From the NCBI GenBank assembly GCA_023254015.1, contig JALQYS010000288.1, forward strand, positions 1-13,680: DNA of 13,680 nt, given 5' to 3'. Shown piece after piece: positions 6,809-12,923 of the stretch (positions are counted from its first letter, which is position 1; each line of letters opens with the position of its first letter). The stretch is from Paracoccaceae bacterium. Its GTDB lineage: Bacteria > Pseudomonadota > Alphaproteobacteria > Rhodobacterales > Rhodobacteraceae. The translations under genes and the position numbers were made by a program. The notes below the pieces were generated by a model, which saw only the letters and a program-made list of their open reading frames with translations, was not told where the DNA came from and did no database searches.

Positions 6809-7414
6809 ATGACCGATCGCAGCGGAATTTTTGCCGGCGACAACCCTTTTGCCATCGCCCGTGCCTGGCTGGCCGAGGCCGAGGTGACAGAGCCGAACGA
6901 CCCCAACGCCATCGCGATGGCCACGGTTGATCCCGACGGGTTGCCCAATGTCCGCATGGTGCTGCTGAAGGAGATCGAGGACGCGGCCTTTGTCTTTTAT
7001 ACCAATTACACCAGCGCCAAGGGCCGTGAGATCGAGGCTGCCGGCAAGGCCGCCTTCGTGATGCACTGGAAATCGCTGCGTCGACAGATCCGGGTGCGCG
7101 GCACCGTCACCCGCGAGGAGGGGCCGCAGGCGGATGCCTATTACAATTCGCGCTCGCTGCAATCGCGGCTTGGCGCCTGGGCCAGCCACCAGTCGCAGCC
7201 GCTGGCCTCGCGCGGGGCATTGATGGCCGAAGTGGCCAAGGTCACCGTCACCCAGGGCCCGATGCCCAAGCGTCCGCCCTTCTGGGGAGGCTTCCGGATC
7301 ACCCCGGTGGAGATTGAATTCTGGGCCGATGGCGCCTTCCGGTTGCACGACAGGTTCCGCTGGACTCGCGCTTCGCAAGCGGATCCCTGGGAAATTAAGA
7401 GATTGAATCCCTGA
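6809..7414 (+). CDS. pdxH: Pyridoxine/pyridoxamine 5'-phosphate oxidase
   Basis: A 201-residue FMN-dependent oxidase that converts pyridoxine or pyridoxamine phosphate to pyridoxal phosphate, the cofactor used by the aminotransferase and Kbl encoded elsewhere in the window. LPNVRMVLLK (45-54), FYTNYTSAKGRE (63-74) and SLRRQIRVRG (89-98) carry the FMN- and phosphate-binding residues. QSRLGAWASHQSQPL (118-132), WGGFRITPVEIEFW (159-172) and RLHDRF (178-183) complete the family pattern up to the usual C-terminal WEIKRLNP. Length is normal. AGAGGA about 10 bases upstream supports the ATG. It is transcribed divergently from fabI and probably alone. Confidence 0.95.
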   Translation: MTDRSGIFAGDNPFAIARAWLAEAEVTEPNDPNAIAMATVDPDGLPNVRMVLLKEIEDAAFVFYTNYTSAKGREIEAAGKAAFVMHWKSLRRQIRVRGTVTREEGPQADAYYNSRSLQSRLGAWASHQSQPLASRGALMAEVAKVTVTQGPMPKRPPFWGGFRITPVEIEFWADGAFRLHDRFRWTRASQADPWEIKRLNP

Positions 7415-7419
7415 ATTTC

Positions 7420-7435
7420 GCGCTTCGCAAAGCGC
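7420..7435 (+). terminator. Small hairpin after pdxH
   Basis: GCGCTT and AAGCGC form a perfect 6-bp stem with a CGCA loop, 5 bases after the pdxH stop. Flanking T (7416-7418) and A (7436-7439) runs can extend the stem past a bulged C. There is no U tract, so this is a weak or factor-dependent terminator at best. The 13 bases TCGCGCTTCGCAA (7418-7430) also occur inside the pdxH 3' end at 7366-7378. Confidence 0.4.
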
Positions 7436-7553
7436 AAAAGAGACAATCCTGACCAAAAAGACAGGCTATCTATCGAAGGATTGGGGTTGCATGTCGACAT
7501 GGTTTGGCGGCATGACTTTCCCGGCGAGCTTAGTCTGGGGAAATGGCTCTGAG

Positions 7554-8081
7554 ATGACAGAAGAACAAGACGCCACGCACGTCGTGCAAGGGCGGGTAAA
7601 GTGGTTTGACCCCGCGAAGGGGTTTGGGTTCATCGTTGCCGATGATGAACCGTCTGATATTCTGTTGCATGCCAACATCCTGCGCAATTTCGGGCAAAGT
7701 TCGGTTGCCGACGGGGCAGGGATCACCGCGCGGGTGCAGCGCACGCAGCGTGGTATCCAGGCTGTCGAGGTGCTCAAGATCGAGCCGCCGGTCGGTGCGC
7801 CCTTCCCGCTGGCTGACGAGGCCGTGCGCGAGACGCTTGAAGATCTTTCGGAACTGGAAATCGAGCCTGCCCGCGTCAAGTGGTTCGACAAGGGCAAGGG
7901 CTTTGGCTTTGCCAATGTGTTCCGTCGCCCCGAAGATGTGTTCATCCATATCGAGGTGCTGCGCCACTCGGGCTTCGCCGATCTTCAGGCCGGAGAGGCC
8001 GTTGGTCTGCGTATCGTGGAAGGAAAGCGCGGCCGGATGGCGGTGCAGGTGGTGTCATGGGATTTCGCGGCGCGCGACTGA
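7554..8081 (+). CDS. Tandem cold-shock-domain protein
   Basis: A cytoplasmic nucleic-acid-binding protein with two CspA-like domains in 175 residues. Domain 1 has RVKWFDPAKGFGFIV (14-28, RNP1) and DILLHANILR (35-44, RNP2). Domain 2 has RVKWFDKGKGFGFAN (107-121, RNP1) and DVFIHIEVLR (128-137, RNP2). A charged linker (about 80-105) joins them. Such proteins bind single-stranded RNA/DNA and melt structured mRNA; two-domain forms are common in Rhodobacteraceae. An in-frame ATG at 7491 with AAGGA 10 bases upstream would add 21 residues that do not resemble the family, so I prefer 7554 (GGGGA about 12 bases upstream), but the start is uncertain. The next gene overlaps by 25 bases, so the two are almost certainly co-translated. 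Confidence 0.9.
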   Translation: MTEEQDATHVVQGRVKWFDPAKGFGFIVADDEPSDILLHANILRNFGQSSVADGAGITARVQRTQRGIQAVEVLKIEPPVGAPFPLADEAVRETLEDLSELEIEPARVKWFDKGKGFGFANVFRRPEDVFIHIEVLRHSGFADLQAGEAVGLRIVEGKRGRMAVQVVSWDFAARD

Positions 8082-8548
8082 CGGGCTGGCTTTCGGCGGT
8101 TCTGGTCCTTTGGGGGCTGCCGACCCTTGCCCAATGTCGGCCCGAACAGCTGGAACTGCGCACGCCCCTCGGGGCCATCTTGCGCTTTTCGGTCGAGGTG
8201 GCCGATGATCCGGACGAACGGGCCCGCGGCCTGATGTTCCGCGAGCATATGCCCAGCGCGGCGGGCATGTTCTTTGTGTTCCCCGAACCGAAACAGGCGA
8301 ATTTCTGGATGAAGAATACGCCGCTGCCGCTGGACATCATCTTTGCCGACGAGACAGGGACGGTCACCCGGGTTCAACAGAATGCCGTGCCGTTCAGCGA
8401 GACGCTGATCGATGGCGGGCCGGGTGTGGCCCATGTGCTGGAGATCAACGGCGGCCTTGCCGGACCCATGGGCATCGCGCCGGGGACGGTGATGCGCCAT
8501 CCGGCCATTCCCGCCGGTCTGGCGGCTTGGGGCTGCGACGCACCCTGA
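8057..8548 (+). CDS. Exported DUF192 family protein
   Basis: A 163-residue protein with an N-terminal signal sequence (hydrophobic about 9-22, likely cleavage after TLA, residue 25) followed by one DUF192 domain. Typical landmarks are RARGLMFRE (55-63), FWMKNTPLPLDIIF (83-96) and HVLEINGG (126-133). DUF192 domains are small beta-barrels found mostly in exported bacterial and archaeal proteins; their biochemical role is unknown to me. The start lies inside the cold-shock gene, 25 bases before its stop, and no other start gives a signal peptide. A tRNA gene follows 41 bp downstream. Cys27 follows LAQ and is not a lipoprotein site because Gln at -1 is not tolerated. Confidence 0.88.
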   Translation: MGFRGARLTGWLSAVLVLWGLPTLAQCRPEQLELRTPLGAILRFSVEVADDPDERARGLMFREHMPSAAGMFFVFPEPKQANFWMKNTPLPLDIIFADETGTVTRVQQNAVPFSETLIDGGPGVAHVLEINGGLAGPMGIAPGTVMRHPAIPAGLAAWGCDAP

Positions 8549-8589
8549 GGCTTTTCATTTCCGCCGGACCGGGTTAGGAAGGCGGCAGT

Positions 8590-8666
8590 CGGGGCGTAGC
8601 GCAGTCTGGTAGCGCGACGGTTTTGGGTACCGTAGGCCGGGGGTTCGAATCCTCTCGCCCCGACCA
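8590..8666 (+). tRNA. tRNA-Pro (anticodon UGG)
   Basis: A 77-nt cloverleaf. The acceptor CGGGGCG (8590-8596) pairs with CGCCCCG (8656-8662), followed by discriminator A and a genome-encoded CCA (8664-8666). The anticodon arm ACGGT/ACCGT encloses the loop TTTGGGT, giving anticodon TGG, and the T arm has GGTTCGAATCC. It reads the CCA/CCG family of proline codons. A short T run (8667-8670) directly follows the CCA. Confidence 0.97.
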
Positions 8667-8718
8667 TTTTTCAATTTCGGCGGCCTGCAGGCCCGGGGCC
8701 GCGCTCATTGGAGACGCC

Positions 8719-9447
8719 ATGCCTTTACGTGCCGCCGTCACGATTGCTGCGCTTGCCTTGCCGGGCGCTGCCCTTGCCGACACGCTCTGTCTTACCCCTG
8801 ATTCGATCAAGGGCGGGGTCACGGTCACGGTAAAGGGAGGCGGGACCCAGACCTATCGGGCCAAGGGCAAGGATGTGCAGGCCGAGGTGCCGGTGCTGGC
8901 CGGGGGCAGCGGCTTTGTGGCGGAACTGATGCTGGCGGGCGGGCTGCATGTGATCGCGGACCACCGCACCGAGCATGAGGCCAAGCCCGACGTGCCGGAA
9001 GGCGCGGTTCTGGTGGGCGGCAATGACGGCGGCACCACCACGACGACCTATCGCTTTGCCGCCCTGCCGCGGCCCGGAAAGGATTGGTCGGGCAAGGTCA
9101 AGGTGACGCGCGATCAGGACGGCCCCTCGATCGGGCCGCAGCCGACGATCAAGGGCAATCTGGCGGCCGAGGTCAGTTTCCTGCCCGAGGAAACGGTGCA
9201 GATTTCCGGTTGCAGCTATCGCATCCGTCCTGTGGAAACCCGGTTCACCCTCGCGGCGGACAGCCGGTTCACCCTGGAGGGTGAGCCCATGCTGGCGATG
9301 GAAGAGGCCGTGGGGCAGGTGCTGTTGTCGCGTCGCCAGATCTGGTTTCCCGATCTGGGCTTTGCGGTCATCACGCGCGAGCGGGGGGCCGAAAGCGGTT
9401 GGTCCGAGGATTGGGGGCAGGGCATCATCGGCCTTGCCGCGCAATAG
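8719..9447 (+). CDS. Exported protein of unknown function
   Basis: A 242-residue protein that I do not assign to a family. The first 20 residues are a clear Sec signal peptide ending in ALA, with cleavage expected before Asp21. The mature part is predicted rich in beta strands and has no further membrane segment, so it is probably periplasmic. It has only two cysteines (Cys24 and Cys165 in ISGCSYRIRP), which could form a disulfide. A run of threonines (106-110) marks a probable loop. GGAG 6 bases before the ATG supports the start. The gene stands between tRNA-Pro and selO, each separated by 50-80 bp, and appears to be a single transcription unit. Codon use matches the neighbours, so it is not obviously acquired. 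Confidence 0.82.
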   Translation: MPLRAAVTIAALALPGAALADTLCLTPDSIKGGVTVTVKGGGTQTYRAKGKDVQAEVPVLAGGSGFVAELMLAGGLHVIADHRTEHEAKPDVPEGAVLVGGNDGGTTTTTYRFAALPRPGKDWSGKVKVTRDQDGPSIGPQPTIKGNLAAEVSFLPEETVQISGCSYRIRPVETRFTLAADSRFTLEGEPMLAMEEAVGQVLLSRRQIWFPDLGFAVITRERGAESGWSEDWGQGIIGLAAQ

Positions 9448-9452
9448 GCGGC

Positions 9453-9467
9453 AGGCGGGCCCCGCCT
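9453..9467 (+). terminator. Weak hairpin after the exported protein gene
   Basis: AGGCGG (9453-9458) and CCGCCT (9462-9467) form a 6-bp stem with a 3-base loop, 5 bases after the stop codon. The following CTGGCTTGTTCC is only mildly T-rich, so termination would be weak. Confidence 0.35.
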
Positions 9468-9525
9468 CTGGCTTGTTCCCCACCGGCAAGTGCCCCATAT
9501 CTGGCGGGCAACAGGGGGGGTGGCC

Positions 9526-10905
9526 ATGATCCGGTTTGACCACAGCTATCAACGCGACGTGCCGGGCACATTCCTGCGGCAGGTGCCCGACCGCGCCCCG
9601 GCCCCGCGCCTTCTGGCCTGGAATGACCGGCTGGCCGCCGATCTGGGGCTTGATCCGGCCGTGCAGGGCATGGCGGCCGGCTGGTTTTCCGGGGCCGAGC
9701 CGGTTCCGGGCGCCGATCCGGTGGCGCTGGCCTATGCCGGCCATCAGTTCGGCGGGTTTTCCCCGCAACTGGGCGATGGGCGGGCGCATCTTCTGGGCGA
9801 GGTGCTGGACGGGCAGGGGCAGCGCCGGGACATCCAGCTCAAGGGCTCGGGGCGGACGCCGTTTTCGCGCGGGGGCGATGGCAAGGCGGCCGTGGGGCCG
9901 ATGTTGCGGGAGTACCTGATCTCGGAGGCGATGGCGGCCCTTGGCATCCCGACCACACGGGCGCTGGCCGTGGTTGCGACCGGCGAAACCATCTGGCGCG
10001 AGGGCGGGCCGCTGCCGGGGGCGGTTCTGGCCCGGGTGGCGGCCAGCCATATCCGCGTCGGCTCGTTCCAGTTCCTGGCCGCCCGGGGCGAGGCGAACAA
10101 GCTGCGCGCCCTTCTGGATCACACCATCGCGCGACATTATCCGCATCTGGCGCCCGGCGACGGGCTGGGCCTGTTCGACGCCGTCACGCGGTCGCAGGCC
10201 CGGCTGATCGCGCAGTGGATGGGCGTCGGCTTTGTGCATGGGGTGATGAACACCGACAACATGGCCCTGTCGGGCGAAACCATCGATTATGGCCCCTGCG
10301 CCTTTATGGACGCTTATGCGCCGGGCACGGTGTTTTCCTCGATCGACCGGCAGGGGCGCTATGCCTATGCCAACCAGCCGCTGATCCTGGGCTGGAACCT
10401 GGCGCGGCTGGCGGAATGTCTGCTGCCGTTTTTCGATGCCGACGAGACGCGTGCAGTGGCGATCGCCAATGAGCGGCTGGGTGCGATTGCCGGGATCTAT
10501 CAGGCCGAGTTTCTGGCCGTGATGGCCGCCAAGCTGGGGCTTGCGGCGCCAGATGTGCGGCTGACCGAGGATCTGCTGGCGCTTTTGCCGGGGCAGGACT
10601 GGACCATGTTCTTTGCGGGGCTCGGTGCGGGCCGGCCGCTGCCGCCGGCCTTTGCCGGCTGGCAGGCGCGCTGGCAGGCCGCAGGGCCCGACCTTGCGGC
10701 GATGCGGGCGGTCAACCCGGTGGTGATCCCGCGCAACCATCTGGTCGAGGCCGCACTTCAGGCCGCAACGGTGGGCGACATGGCGCCCTTCGAGGTGCTC
10801 TTGCGCGAGGTGCGCCGCCCCTTTGACGGGGCCGAGGGGCGCGAGGGCTACACCCTGCCCGCGCCGGAGGGCTTTGGGGATTACGTCACCTTTTGCGGGA
10901 CGTGA
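9526..10905 (+). CDS. selO: SelO/YdiU protein adenylyltransferase
   Basis: A 459-residue pseudokinase of the SelO family, which transfers AMP from ATP to Ser/Thr/Tyr of other proteins and is linked to redox homeostasis in bacteria and mitochondria. YAGHQFGGFSPQLGDGRA (70-87) forms the nucleotide loop region. Lys106 in IQLKGSGRTPFSRGGDGK and Glu129 in LREYLISEA are the kinase-like Lys/Glu pair. VHGVMNTDNM (237-246) holds Asp244 and Asn245, and IDYGP (253-257) holds Asp254 as the metal ligand. The ATG at 9526 has a G-rich sequence upstream and starts in the usual place (IRFDHSYQRDVPGTF); an in-frame ATG at 9490 adds unrelated residues. The protein ends FCGT, so the C-terminal Cys (457) of the family is kept, but the first cysteine of the E. 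coli redox pair appears absent. Confidence 0.95.
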   Translation: MIRFDHSYQRDVPGTFLRQVPDRAPAPRLLAWNDRLAADLGLDPAVQGMAAGWFSGAEPVPGADPVALAYAGHQFGGFSPQLGDGRAHLLGEVLDGQGQRRDIQLKGSGRTPFSRGGDGKAAVGPMLREYLISEAMAALGIPTTRALAVVATGETIWREGGPLPGAVLARVAASHIRVGSFQFLAARGEANKLRALLDHTIARHYPHLAPGDGLGLFDAVTRSQARLIAQWMGVGFVHGVMNTDNMALSGETIDYGPCAFMDAYAPGTVFSSIDRQGRYAYANQPLILGWNLARLAECLLPFFDADETRAVAIANERLGAIAGIYQAEFLAVMAAKLGLAAPDVRLTEDLLALLPGQDWTMFFAGLGAGRPLPPAFAGWQARWQAAGPDLAAMRAVNPVVIPRNHLVEAALQAATVGDMAPFEVLLREVRRPFDGAEGREGYTLPAPEGFGDYVTFCGT

Positions 10906-10918
10906 CCCTTCGCCCGCG

Positions 10919-10987
10919 CCTCCTCGTGCGCCTTCGGCTTCTCGTCGGGGCTGGCCCGAGGAGCGACGAAGTCGACGACGAGGTGCA
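10919..10987 (+). repeat. Intergenic palindromic repeat, copy B
   Basis: This begins 14 bases after the selO stop. The core 10919-10950 matches the reverse complement of 4018-4049 at 31 of 32 positions (the difference is the ninth base, T here and G in copy A). Its right half differs from copy A but keeps related GACGA/CGACGAGG arms. TCGTCG (10942-10947) can pair with CGACGA (10964-10969) around a GGGC-TG-GCCC inner stem. It fills most of the 126-bp selO/XRE gap and may end or protect the selO transcript. Confidence 0.7.
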
Positions 10988-11031
10988 AGTTGCGGTTGAC
11001 GACCGGGCGGGAGGCCGGGCAGGGTGCCGTC

Positions 11032-11592
11032 ATGAACCCGCGTTCGGACATTCACGACCGGCTGGCCGCCTCCTTGCGCGATGCGCGCAAGGCGCGCGGG
11101 CTGTCGCTGGATGCGGTGGCCAAACTTTCGGGCGTGTCCCGCAGCATGGTCAGCCAGATCGAACGCGGCGAATCCTCGCCCACGGTGGCCACCTTGTGGA
11201 ACCTGACCCAGGCGCTGCAGGTCGATTTCGCCGGCCTTCTGGAGGGCAAGCCCGAGCCGGGTATCGTGGTGATCCGGGCCGCCGCCGCGCCGGTGATTCT
11301 GGGCCGTGGCAAGGCGGTTTCGATCCGCATCCTGTCGCCGGCCGAGGCGGTGGGCGAGCATGAGGTTTACGACCTGACCTTCGGCCCTGGCGGCGCGCTG
11401 GAAAGCGATCCGCACAGCCCCGGATGCCGCGAGCATCTGACGGTGGTTGAGGGCGCGTTGCGGGTGCGATCGGGTGAGGAAGAAAGCCTGCTGGGTCCGG
11501 GCGATACCGCCCGCTATCCCGCCGACCGCGATCATGCGATCCTGGCCGAGGGCGGGGCGGCGCGGGCCATCCTGATCGTGCAGGACAGTTGA
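11032..11592 (+). CDS. XRE-family regulator with C-terminal cupin domain
   Basis: A 186-residue transcription factor. A helix-turn-helix of the XRE/Cro type spans about 10-70, with SLDAVAKLSGVSRSMVSQIERGESSPTV as two HTH helices and following turn (recognition helix about 36-45). A small cupin barrel fills about 95-184 (GEHEVYDLTFGPGG, CREHLTVVEGALRV, LGPGDTARYPADRDHAI) and probably senses a small metabolite. Standalone XRE-cupin proteins often control an adjacent amino-acid or amine pathway, so the kbl-tdh pair 143 bp downstream is the likely target. AGGG before the ATG supports the start; an ATG at 10990 in the same frame adds 14 unrelated residues. The cupin keeps His135 but no full metal-binding histidine set is evident, so ligand type is not determined. 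Confidence 0.9.
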   Translation: MNPRSDIHDRLAASLRDARKARGLSLDAVAKLSGVSRSMVSQIERGESSPTVATLWNLTQALQVDFAGLLEGKPEPGIVVIRAAAAPVILGRGKAVSIRILSPAEAVGEHEVYDLTFGPGGALESDPHSPGCREHLTVVEGALRVRSGEEESLLGPGDTARYPADRDHAILAEGGAARAILIVQDS

Positions 11593-11598
11593 CACCGG

Positions 11599-11620
11599 CC
11601 GGGGGCGCTTTGCCCCCCGG
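11599..11620 (+). terminator. GC-rich hairpin after the XRE-cupin gene
   Basis: GGGGGC (11601-11606) and GCCCCC (11612-11617) pair around GCTTT. The stem can continue as CC/GG past one bulged C. It lies 6 bases after the stop codon and is followed by TCCCCCAAGGATAT rather than a U tract. The layout resembles C/G-rich hairpins often seen after genes in Rhodobacterales (from memory). It should separate the regulator transcript from kbl-tdh. Confidence 0.55.
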
Positions 11621-11650
11621 TCCCCCAAGGATATCTGGGCCAGTCCGCGT

Positions 11651-11717
11651 AAAATCCGTTTTTACGGATAATTTCCGTTATGTTGACATTTTCTGGCGAC
11701 TGGCGCAAAATCCGTTA
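11651..11717 (+). promoter_or_regulatory. Candidate XRE operator: repeated TCCGTT half-sites
   Basis: Four related half-sites lie in 67 bases: AAAATCCGTT at 11651-11660; its inverted partner in ACGGAT at 11664-11669, together forming the perfect palindrome ATCCGT-TTTT-ACGGAT; TTTCCGTTA at 11672-11680; and AAAATCCGTTA at 11707-11717. The first and last share 10 identical bases, 56 bp apart. The last overlaps the -10 box of the kbl promoter, the others lie upstream of the -35. The neighbouring XRE-cupin protein is the natural candidate binder; whether it represses or activates is not decided by the sequence. Confidence 0.65.
11683..11711 (+). promoter_or_regulatory. kbl-tdh promoter, sigma-70-like
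   Basis: A perfect -35 box TTGACA (11683-11688) is followed by a 17-bp spacer and CAAAAT (11706-11711), 4 of 6 matches to TATAAT. Transcription would start near 11718, leaving a leader of about 18 bases with GGAGGAG (11722-11728) 7 bases before the kbl ATG. Confidence 0.65.
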
Positions 11718-11735
11718 AATTGGAGGAGTTCCGTG

Positions 11736-12923
11736 ATGGCAGAAATTTCCTTTGCTGAACATCTGAAGGCCACCCTGGCCGGCATCGAGGCCGAGGGGCT
11801 GATGAAGCGCGAGCGGCTGATCGAGGGCGCGCAGGGCGCGCGCGTTTCGGTGGCGGGGCGGCCGATGCTGAACCTTTGTGCCAACAACTATCTGGGTCTC
11901 GCCGATGATCCGCGCCTGATTTCGGCGGCGAAGGCGGCGATGGACAGCCATGGTTACGGCATGGCCTCGGTCCGGTTCATCTGCGGCACGCAGGATCTGC
12001 ATCGGGCGCTGGAGGCCCGGATTGCCGACTTTCTGGGTATGGAAGAGGCCATTCTGTTTGCGGCCTGCTTCGATGCCAATGGCGGGTTGTTCGAGCCTTT
12101 GCTGGGCGAGGAGGATGCGATCATCTCTGACAGCCTGAACCATGCCTCGATCATCGATGGCATCCGGCTGAGCAAGGCCCGGCGGTTCCGCTTCCGCAAT
12201 GGCGACATGGAGGATCTGGAGGCGCAGGTGCGGGCCGCCCGGGCCGGGGGGGCGCGGTTCGTGATGATCGCGACCGACGGGGTGTTCTCGATGGATGGCT
12301 ATCTGGCGAACCTGCGGGAGATTGACCGGATCGCACGGGCTCATGACTGTCTGACCATGGTGGACGATTGCCATGCGACGGGGTTCATGGGGTCGCAGGG
12401 CCGGGGAACGCCGGCCCATGCCGGGGTGCGGGTGGACATCCTGACCGGCACGCTTGGCAAGGCCCTGGGCGGGGCGTTGGGCGGCTATATCGCCGGGCCG
12501 GGTCCGGTGATCGATCTGTTGCGCCAGCGCGCCCGGCCCTATCTGTTCTCGAACGCGCTGCCGCCGGCGGTGGTGGGGGCGGCGCTGGCGGCGCTGGACA
12601 TTGTCGAGGCGGCGGATGACCTGCGGGCGGCCTTGTTCCGCAATGCGGCGCAGTGGCGATCGGGTCTGACCGCAGCGGGGTTTGATCTCTTGCCCGGCGC
12701 GCATCCGATCATTCCGGTGATGGTGGGCGAGGCGCCAAAGGCACAGGCCCTTGCGCGCGCACTTGAGGCGCGGGGTGTCATGGTCTCGGCCTTCTTCCAT
12801 CCGGTCGTGCCGCATGGGCAGGCGCGCATCCGCACCCAGATGAACGCAAGGCTGACGCCCGAGGATCTGGAACTTGCGCTTGGGGCCTTTGCCGAGGCGG
12901 GCCGGGAAACGGGGGTGATCTGA
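11736..12923 (+). CDS. kbl: 2-amino-3-ketobutyrate CoA ligase (glycine C-acetyltransferase)
   Basis: A 395-residue PLP enzyme of the alpha-oxoamine synthase family. It cleaves 2-amino-3-ketobutyrate with CoA into glycine and acetyl-CoA, the second step of threonine breakdown. Landmarks are NLCANNYLGLADDPR (46-60), GYGMASVRFICGTQDLHRALE (73-93), SDSLNHASIIDG (131-142) with His136 stacking on PLP, MVDDCHATGFMG (208-219) with Asp210 and His213, and TGTLGKALGG (237-246) with Lys242 as the Schiff-base lysine. Length and order match E. coli Kbl. The VRFICGT and LFAACFDANGG motifs favour Kbl over 5-aminolevulinate or AON synthases, as does the tdh gene directly behind it. The strong GGAGGAG site fixes the start. 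Its stop overlaps the tdh start by one base, so the two are translationally coupled. Confidence 0.96.
   Translation: MAEISFAEHLKATLAGIEAEGLMKRERLIEGAQGARVSVAGRPMLNLCANNYLGLADDPRLISAAKAAMDSHGYGMASVRFICGTQDLHRALEARIADFLGMEEAILFAACFDANGGLFEPLLGEEDAIISDSLNHASIIDGIRLSKARRFRFRNGDMEDLEAQVRAARAGGARFVMIATDGVFSMDGYLANLREIDRIARAHDCLTMVDDCHATGFMGSQGRGTPAHAGVRVDILTGTLGKALGGALGGYIAGPGPVIDLLRQRARPYLFSNALPPAVVGAALAALDIVEAADDLRAALFRNAAQWRSGLTAAGFDLLPGAHPIIPVMVGEAPKAQALARALEARGVMVSAFFHPVVPHGQARIRTQMNARLTPEDLELALGAFAEAGRETGVI

Noticed and set aside
5876..7456. 526-residue extended version of fabI
   Set aside because: The extension is antisense to pdxH; FabI begins at 6697 with its cofactor-binding motif in the normal position.
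8125..8140. Possible lipoprotein signal (LAQC) in the DUF192 protein
   Set aside because: Gln directly before the Cys does not fit the lipobox; an ordinary signal peptidase site after TLA is better.
8640..8666. tRNA-Pro 3' end as an attachment site for an integrated element
   Set aside because: No second copy of the tRNA 3' end, no integrase and no change in base composition in the window.
10894..10990. Possible selenocysteine read-through of the selO stop (Cys-Gly-Thr-TGA, frame open into the XRE gene)
   Set aside because: SelO in some eukaryotes carries Sec, and a hairpin follows here, but that hairpin is the dispersed repeat also found after gpt. The TGA ends the protein at the usual bacterial length, so an ordinary stop is the simpler reading.
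8725..11628. 967-codon open frame on the minus strand
   Set aside because: It lies antisense to the exported protein, selO and the XRE gene and crosses several intergenic gaps. The product is rich in Arg, Gly, His and Pro with no family motifs, as expected for the reverse frame of GC-rich genes.
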